A stretch of 8,799 nucleotides of DNA from contig JBGOTP010000220.1 in NCBI GenBank assembly GCA_041476545.1, positions 1 through 8,799 on the forward strand, in the 5' to 3' direction. This stretch comes from JBGOTP01 sp041476545 (lineage in GTDB: Bacteria; Acidobacteriota; Vicinamibacteria; Vicinamibacterales; CAVVIG01). Shown piece by piece: positions 5,462-8,799 of this stretch. Under the pieces are notes generated by a model. That model ran no database searches, was not told the origin of the DNA, and saw only the letters and a list, made by a program, of their open reading frames with translations. Each line of letters starts with the position of its first letter. The first letter of the stretch is position 1. The translations under genes and the position numbers were made by a program.

Positions 5462-7141
5462 ATGAAAGCTCGAGCGGTGTTCCTTGCCGGATTCGTGGTG
5501 CTGCTGGCTCTTCTTGCTCATCCTGCGTCACCAACGGTGGTCGCACAGAGCGACGCATCGATCGCGCTAGGCGGCAGAGTCGGGTCGAGCGACGAGAGCG
5601 CCATGGGCGGCGTCCTCGTCAGCGCCAGGAAAAACGGCTCCACGCTGACAACGACGGTCGTGAGCGATGCGAGTGGACGATACAGCTTTCCTCGCGCGCG
5701 GCTGGAGCCTGGCACGTACACGCTGCGTATTCGTGCGGTCGGTTACGACCTCGCGGGACCGGCGACGGTCACCGTCGCGACGCACGAGGGCGCGACCGCG
5801 GACCTGTCGCTGCAGAAGACAAAGGACCGCACCGCTCAGCTCACGGACGCCGAGTGGCTGGCCAGCATGCCGGGCACGGCCGCGCAGAAAGCCGAGATCC
5901 GCGGCTGCGCGCACTGCCACATGCTCGATCTGGTCGCGCGCTCGCGTCACGACGCCGGCGAGTTCGTGCCGGTCATCGAGCGCATGGCCGGATATCCGCC
6001 TCTGTCGTTTCCCCTCATGCCGCAGCGAACGCCCGCGCCACGGATCGGCGGAGGCGAGACGTCTCGCGAACGGCAGCTCCAGACCTGGAGCCGGCAGGCG
6101 GAGTATCTCGCGACCCTCAATCTGAGCGCGGGGCCGCAATTGGGCTACGAACTGAAAACACTGCCTCGTCCGACTGGCGACGCCACGCGCGTGGTCTACA
6201 CGGAGTACGACCTACCGCGTCGCACGCGACAGCCGCACGACGTGATCGTCGATTCCACGGGGATTGTCTGGTACGCGAGCTTCGGTGAGCAGATCCTCGG
6301 CAAGCTCGATCCCAAGACCGGCAAGGTCACGGAATACCAGATTCCGATTCTCAAGAGAGACGCGCCGACCGGCATCCTCGGCATGCGTTTCGACCACGAC
6401 GAGAATCCGTGGCTGGCAATGCAGTTTCAAGGTGGCATCGCGAAGTTCGACAGGAAGACGGAGAAATTCCAGACGTGGAGCCTGCCACCGGAACTGAACG
6501 GCACGCACGTGCAAATCAATCAGGTGAGCCCGGAGCGATCGCACATCGACGGCAAGGTGTGGCTGCAGGATGCGGGCACTTATAACGTGATGCGACTCGA
6601 TATCGCCACGGGTACGTTCGAGAATTTCGAGCCTTACAAGATTCCTCGACCGAACGTCTACGACGTGATTCCCGACTCCAGGAACAACGGCTACTTTCTG
6701 GTGCTGGGCGCAGAAGAGGTCGGGCGGATTGACGCGAAAACCGGAAAGATCGACATCTTCAAGACGCCCACACGCGGTTCAGGACCGCGCCGCGGGATGA
6801 TGGACGATCAGGATCGACTCTGGTTTGGCGAGAACCGATCCGACAAAATTGGCATGTTCGACACGCGGACCCAGGCCTTCCAGGAGTGGGCGCCACCGAC
6901 GCCAGGTGCGTGGCCCTACGATGTCACGGTCGATCGCAACGGCGAGGTGTGGGCGGGCGGCGAATACAACGACCGCATCATTCGTCTCAACCCCAAGACG
7001 GGCCGCGGCGTCGAGTACCTGATGCCCGGACATACGAATGTTCGTCGCGTCTGGGTGGACAACGCTACAAACCCTGTGACGTTCTGGGTCGGCAGCACCC
7101 ACGCGGCCTCTATCGTCAAACTCGAAGCGCTCGACAAATGA
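5462..7141 (+). CDS. Exported CarboxypepD_reg / CxxCH cytochrome / Vgb-like beta-propeller protein
   Basis: This 559-residue protein has a signal peptide (1-28, probable cut VVA|QS). Residues about 33-117 form a carboxypeptidase-regulatory-like beta-sandwich, with GGVLVSARKNG, SDASGRYSF and LEPGTYTLRIRAVGY. Residues about 125-222 hold one heme-attachment motif, CAHCH (149-153), followed by ERMAGYPP and ending in EYLATLNLS, a small cytochrome c-like unit. From about 245 to the end is a virginiamycin B lyase-like propeller with repeated blades such as GIVWYASFGEQILGKLDPKTG, RLWFGENRSDKIGMFD and EVWAGGEYNDRIIRLNPKTG. The start is the ATG at 5462, with GGAG 5 nt upstream. The heme implies periplasmic or surface location and cytochrome c maturation. 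Antibiotic cleavage should not be assumed, since I could not align the Vgb catalytic residues. Electron transfer to a partner dehydrogenase is a guess, and none is adjacent. It converges with the ABC-F gene 18 bp away. Confidence 0.85.
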   Translation: MKARAVFLAGFVVLLALLAHPASPTVVAQSDASIALGGRVGSSDESAMGGVLVSARKNGSTLTTTVVSDASGRYSFPRARLEPGTYTLRIRAVGYDLAGPATVTVATHEGATADLSLQKTKDRTAQLTDAEWLASMPGTAAQKAEIRGCAHCHMLDLVARSRHDAGEFVPVIERMAGYPPLSFPLMPQRTPAPRIGGGETSRERQLQTWSRQAEYLATLNLSAGPQLGYELKTLPRPTGDATRVVYTEYDLPRRTRQPHDVIVDSTGIVWYASFGEQILGKLDPKTGKVTEYQIPILKRDAPTGILGMRFDHDENPWLAMQFQGGIAKFDRKTEKFQTWSLPPELNGTHVQINQVSPERSHIDGKVWLQDAGTYNVMRLDIATGTFENFEPYKIPRPNVYDVIPDSRNNGYFLVLGAEEVGRIDAKTGKIDIFKTPTRGSGPRRGMMDDQDRLWFGENRSDKIGMFDTRTQAFQEWAPPTPGAWPYDVTVDRNGEVWAGGEYNDRIIRLNPKTGRGVEYLMPGHTNVRRVWVDNATNPVTFWVGSTHAASIVKLEALDK

Positions 7142-7159
7142 CTCCTTGCCCGTCGTCCT

Positions 7160-8797
7160 CTACGCGTGAACGCCGGGCGCTTCGTGACCAGTGCGCGCCA
7201 CGTACTCGACGTAAGACCCTGGATAGAGATGCGGCTGCGCCTCGGTGCCGGTCTCGCCGCCGAGTTCGAGCACGCGATTGCTGAGGGCGCGAAGAAAGGC
7301 GCGATCGTGCGACACGAAGAGCATCGTGCCGTCGAAGTCTTTCAGGGCCTCGAGCAGCATGTCTTTCGTCGCGAGGTCGAGGTGGTTGGTCGGTTCGTCG
7401 AGCACCAGGAAGTTGGGCGGATCGAGCAGCATGCGCGCAAGCGCCAGACGCGTTTTCTCGCCACCTGAGAGCGCACGAATCTTCTTGTCGACGTCCTCGC
7501 CTGAAAACTGAAAGGCGCCGGCCAGATTTCTGAGCGCGCCAATCGATTCCTTCGGAAAGTCTCTGAGGAGCTGCTCCTCGACCGTCAGATCGGGATCAAG
7601 CACGTCGAGCGACTGCTGCGCGAAATAACCCATCTTGAGACTCGCGCCCAGCGTCACCTTGCCGCCGTCTGGCGCCACTTGCCCGGCCACCATCTTCAGC
7701 AGCGTCGACTTGCCGGCGCCATTTTTACCCATCACGCACCAGCGCTCACCGCGGCGGATGATCATGTTCAAGCCGTCGTGAACGACGCGCCGTCCGTAGG
7801 CCTTGGTGACGCCCTCCATCACCGCCACCTGTTCACCCGAGCGAGGCGGCGTCCGGAAATCAAAATGCACCACCTGACGCGTTCTTGGAAGCTCGACTCT
7901 TTCGATCTTCTCGAGCGCCTTCACGCGGCTCTGCACCTGCGCGGCCTTGGCGGCGTGGGCGGCGAAGCGATCGATGAACCGTTGTTCCTTCGCCAGCATC
8001 GCCTGTTGTCGCGCATAGGCGGCCTCCCGGTTGGCTTCTCGAATCGCACGTTCGCGCTCGTAGAAATCGTAGTTCCCGGAGTACGTCGTAATCTCGCCGC
8101 CATCGATCTCCGCGACTTTCGTCACGATGCGGTTCAGGAACTCGCGGTCGTGCGACGTCATCAGCAGCGCGCCGGACCGCGATTTCAAGAAGCTCTCGAG
8201 CCAGATGATGGACTCGATGTCGAGGTGATTCGTCGGCTCGTCCATGAGCAGCACATCCGGCTGACCCAGCAGTACGCGGGCCATTGCCACGCGCATCTTC
8301 CAGCCGCCCGACAGGGCGCCGACATCGCCGTCAATCCGCTCGGCGTCGAACCCGAGGCCGAAGAGCACCTCGCGTGCCTGCGCCTCGAGCGCGTACCCAC
8401 CGAGGTGCTCGTACTCCTCCTGCACTTCGCCGAAGCGTGCGAGGATGCGGTCCATCTCGTCGGTCCGTCCGGGGTCGCTCATCGCATGATTGAGCTGCTC
8501 CAGTTCGTGGTGCAGATCGCCGACTCTGCCGCTGCCGAGAATCGCTTCGTCCAGCACGGATCGGCCGGACATCTCCTCGACATCCTGCCTGAAGTAACCG
8601 ATCGTCAGTTTCTTTGGCACTGAAATGTCGCCATCGTCCGGCACTTCCTCGCCGGTGATGAGACGAAAGACCGTCGTCTTACCGGCGCCGTTGGGGCCGA
8701 CGAGCCCGACTTTCTCTCCGGGGTTGAGCTGAAAAGACGCGTCAACGAAGAGGATCTGCCTGCCGTACTGCTTGCTGATGCGGGTCAACGAGATCAT
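7160..8797 (-). CDS. ABC-F family ATPase (ribosome-associated type)
   Basis: This 545-residue cytoplasmic protein has two ABC ATPase domains on one chain and no membrane segments, as in ABC-F proteins, which act on the ribosome as translation factors or antibiotic-protection proteins. Domain 1: Walker A GPNGAGKTT (34-42), signature LSGGW (162-166), Walker B LLMDEPTNHLD (183-193), switch SHD (215-217). A charged helical linker (about 245-310) corresponds to the P-site tRNA-interaction motif. Domain 2: Walker A GKNGAGKST (357-365), signature LSGGE (443-447), Walker B with DEPTNHLD (467-474), SHD (496-498). The protein ends about 45 residues after the second switch without a Uup-type C-terminal coiled coil. 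The overall layout resembles YbiT-like housekeeping members, so resistance should not be assumed. The ATG at 8797 is the expected family start; its ribosome site lies outside the window. Confidence 0.93.
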   Translation of the reverse strand: MISLTRISKQYGRQILFVDASFQLNPGEKVGLVGPNGAGKTTVFRLITGEEVPDDGDISVPKKLTIGYFRQDVEEMSGRSVLDEAILGSGRVGDLHHELEQLNHAMSDPGRTDEMDRILARFGEVQEEYEHLGGYALEAQAREVLFGLGFDAERIDGDVGALSGGWKMRVAMARVLLGQPDVLLMDEPTNHLDIESIIWLESFLKSRSGALLMTSHDREFLNRIVTKVAEIDGGEITTYSGNYDFYERERAIREANREAAYARQQAMLAKEQRFIDRFAAHAAKAAQVQSRVKALEKIERVELPRTRQVVHFDFRTPPRSGEQVAVMEGVTKAYGRRVVHDGLNMIIRRGERWCVMGKNGAGKSTLLKMVAGQVAPDGGKVTLGASLKMGYFAQQSLDVLDPDLTVEEQLLRDFPKESIGALRNLAGAFQFSGEDVDKKIRALSGGEKTRLALARMLLDPPNFLVLDEPTNHLDLATKDMLLEALKDFDGTMLFVSHDRAFLRALSNRVLELGGETGTEAQPHLYPGSYVEYVARTGHEAPGVHA

Positions 8798-8799
8798 GA

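Noticed and set aside
7679..8623. 314-codon plus-strand open frame
   Set aside because: It lies opposite the ABC-F gene, whose Walker and signature motifs are unambiguous.

Overview
The window is GC-rich and densely coded. It looks like chromosomal DNA from a soil- or sediment-type bacterium, most likely Acidobacteriota of the Vicinamibacteria/subdivision 6 kind. That guess rests on gene content: an Uma2-family nuclease, an exported carboxypeptidase-regulatory/cytochrome c/Vgb-propeller protein, a large secreted esterase-like protein, and a DUF4160-DUF2442 pair. It comes from recalled family distribution, not from a marker gene.

Layout. (1) 1-366: the C-terminal ATPase part of a sensor histidine kinase, cut by the window edge. 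(2) 396-1145, minus: a class I SAM-dependent methyltransferase, convergent with the kinase. (3) 1289-3013, plus: a secreted alpha/beta-hydrolase (esterase D-like) protein, divergent from the methyltransferase across a 143-bp shared upstream region. (4) 3065-5320: a patch of small accessory genes in several states of decay. These are a DUF4160-DUF2442 pair on the minus strand whose DUF4160 start is displaced by one extra base; a 17-codon DUF2513 N-terminus; an apparently intact Uma2 gene with a possible leaderless promoter; a scrambled remnant of a large 2OG-Fe(II)-oxygenase-type gene; a perfect 12-bp hairpin; and a 13-bp repeat pair that resembles an insertion-sequence end. (5) 5462-7141, plus: an exported protein joining a carboxypeptidase-regulatory-like domain, a CxxCH heme site and a virginiamycin B lyase-like propeller, behind a recognisable sigma70-type promoter. 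(6) 7160-8797, minus: a complete ABC-F ATPase, convergent with (5).

The flanking genes look like ordinary single-gene units and do not form one pathway. The two secreted proteins (3 and 5) are plausible extracytoplasmic enzymes or binding proteins. The methyltransferase and ABC-F protein act in the cytoplasm, and the kinase fragment is a signalling protein. I do not see a convincing new multi-gene system. The most informative region is the decayed accessory patch, where several broken genes can be reconstructed from frame-by-frame reading. No tRNA, rRNA, CRISPR array or complete insertion sequence was seen.
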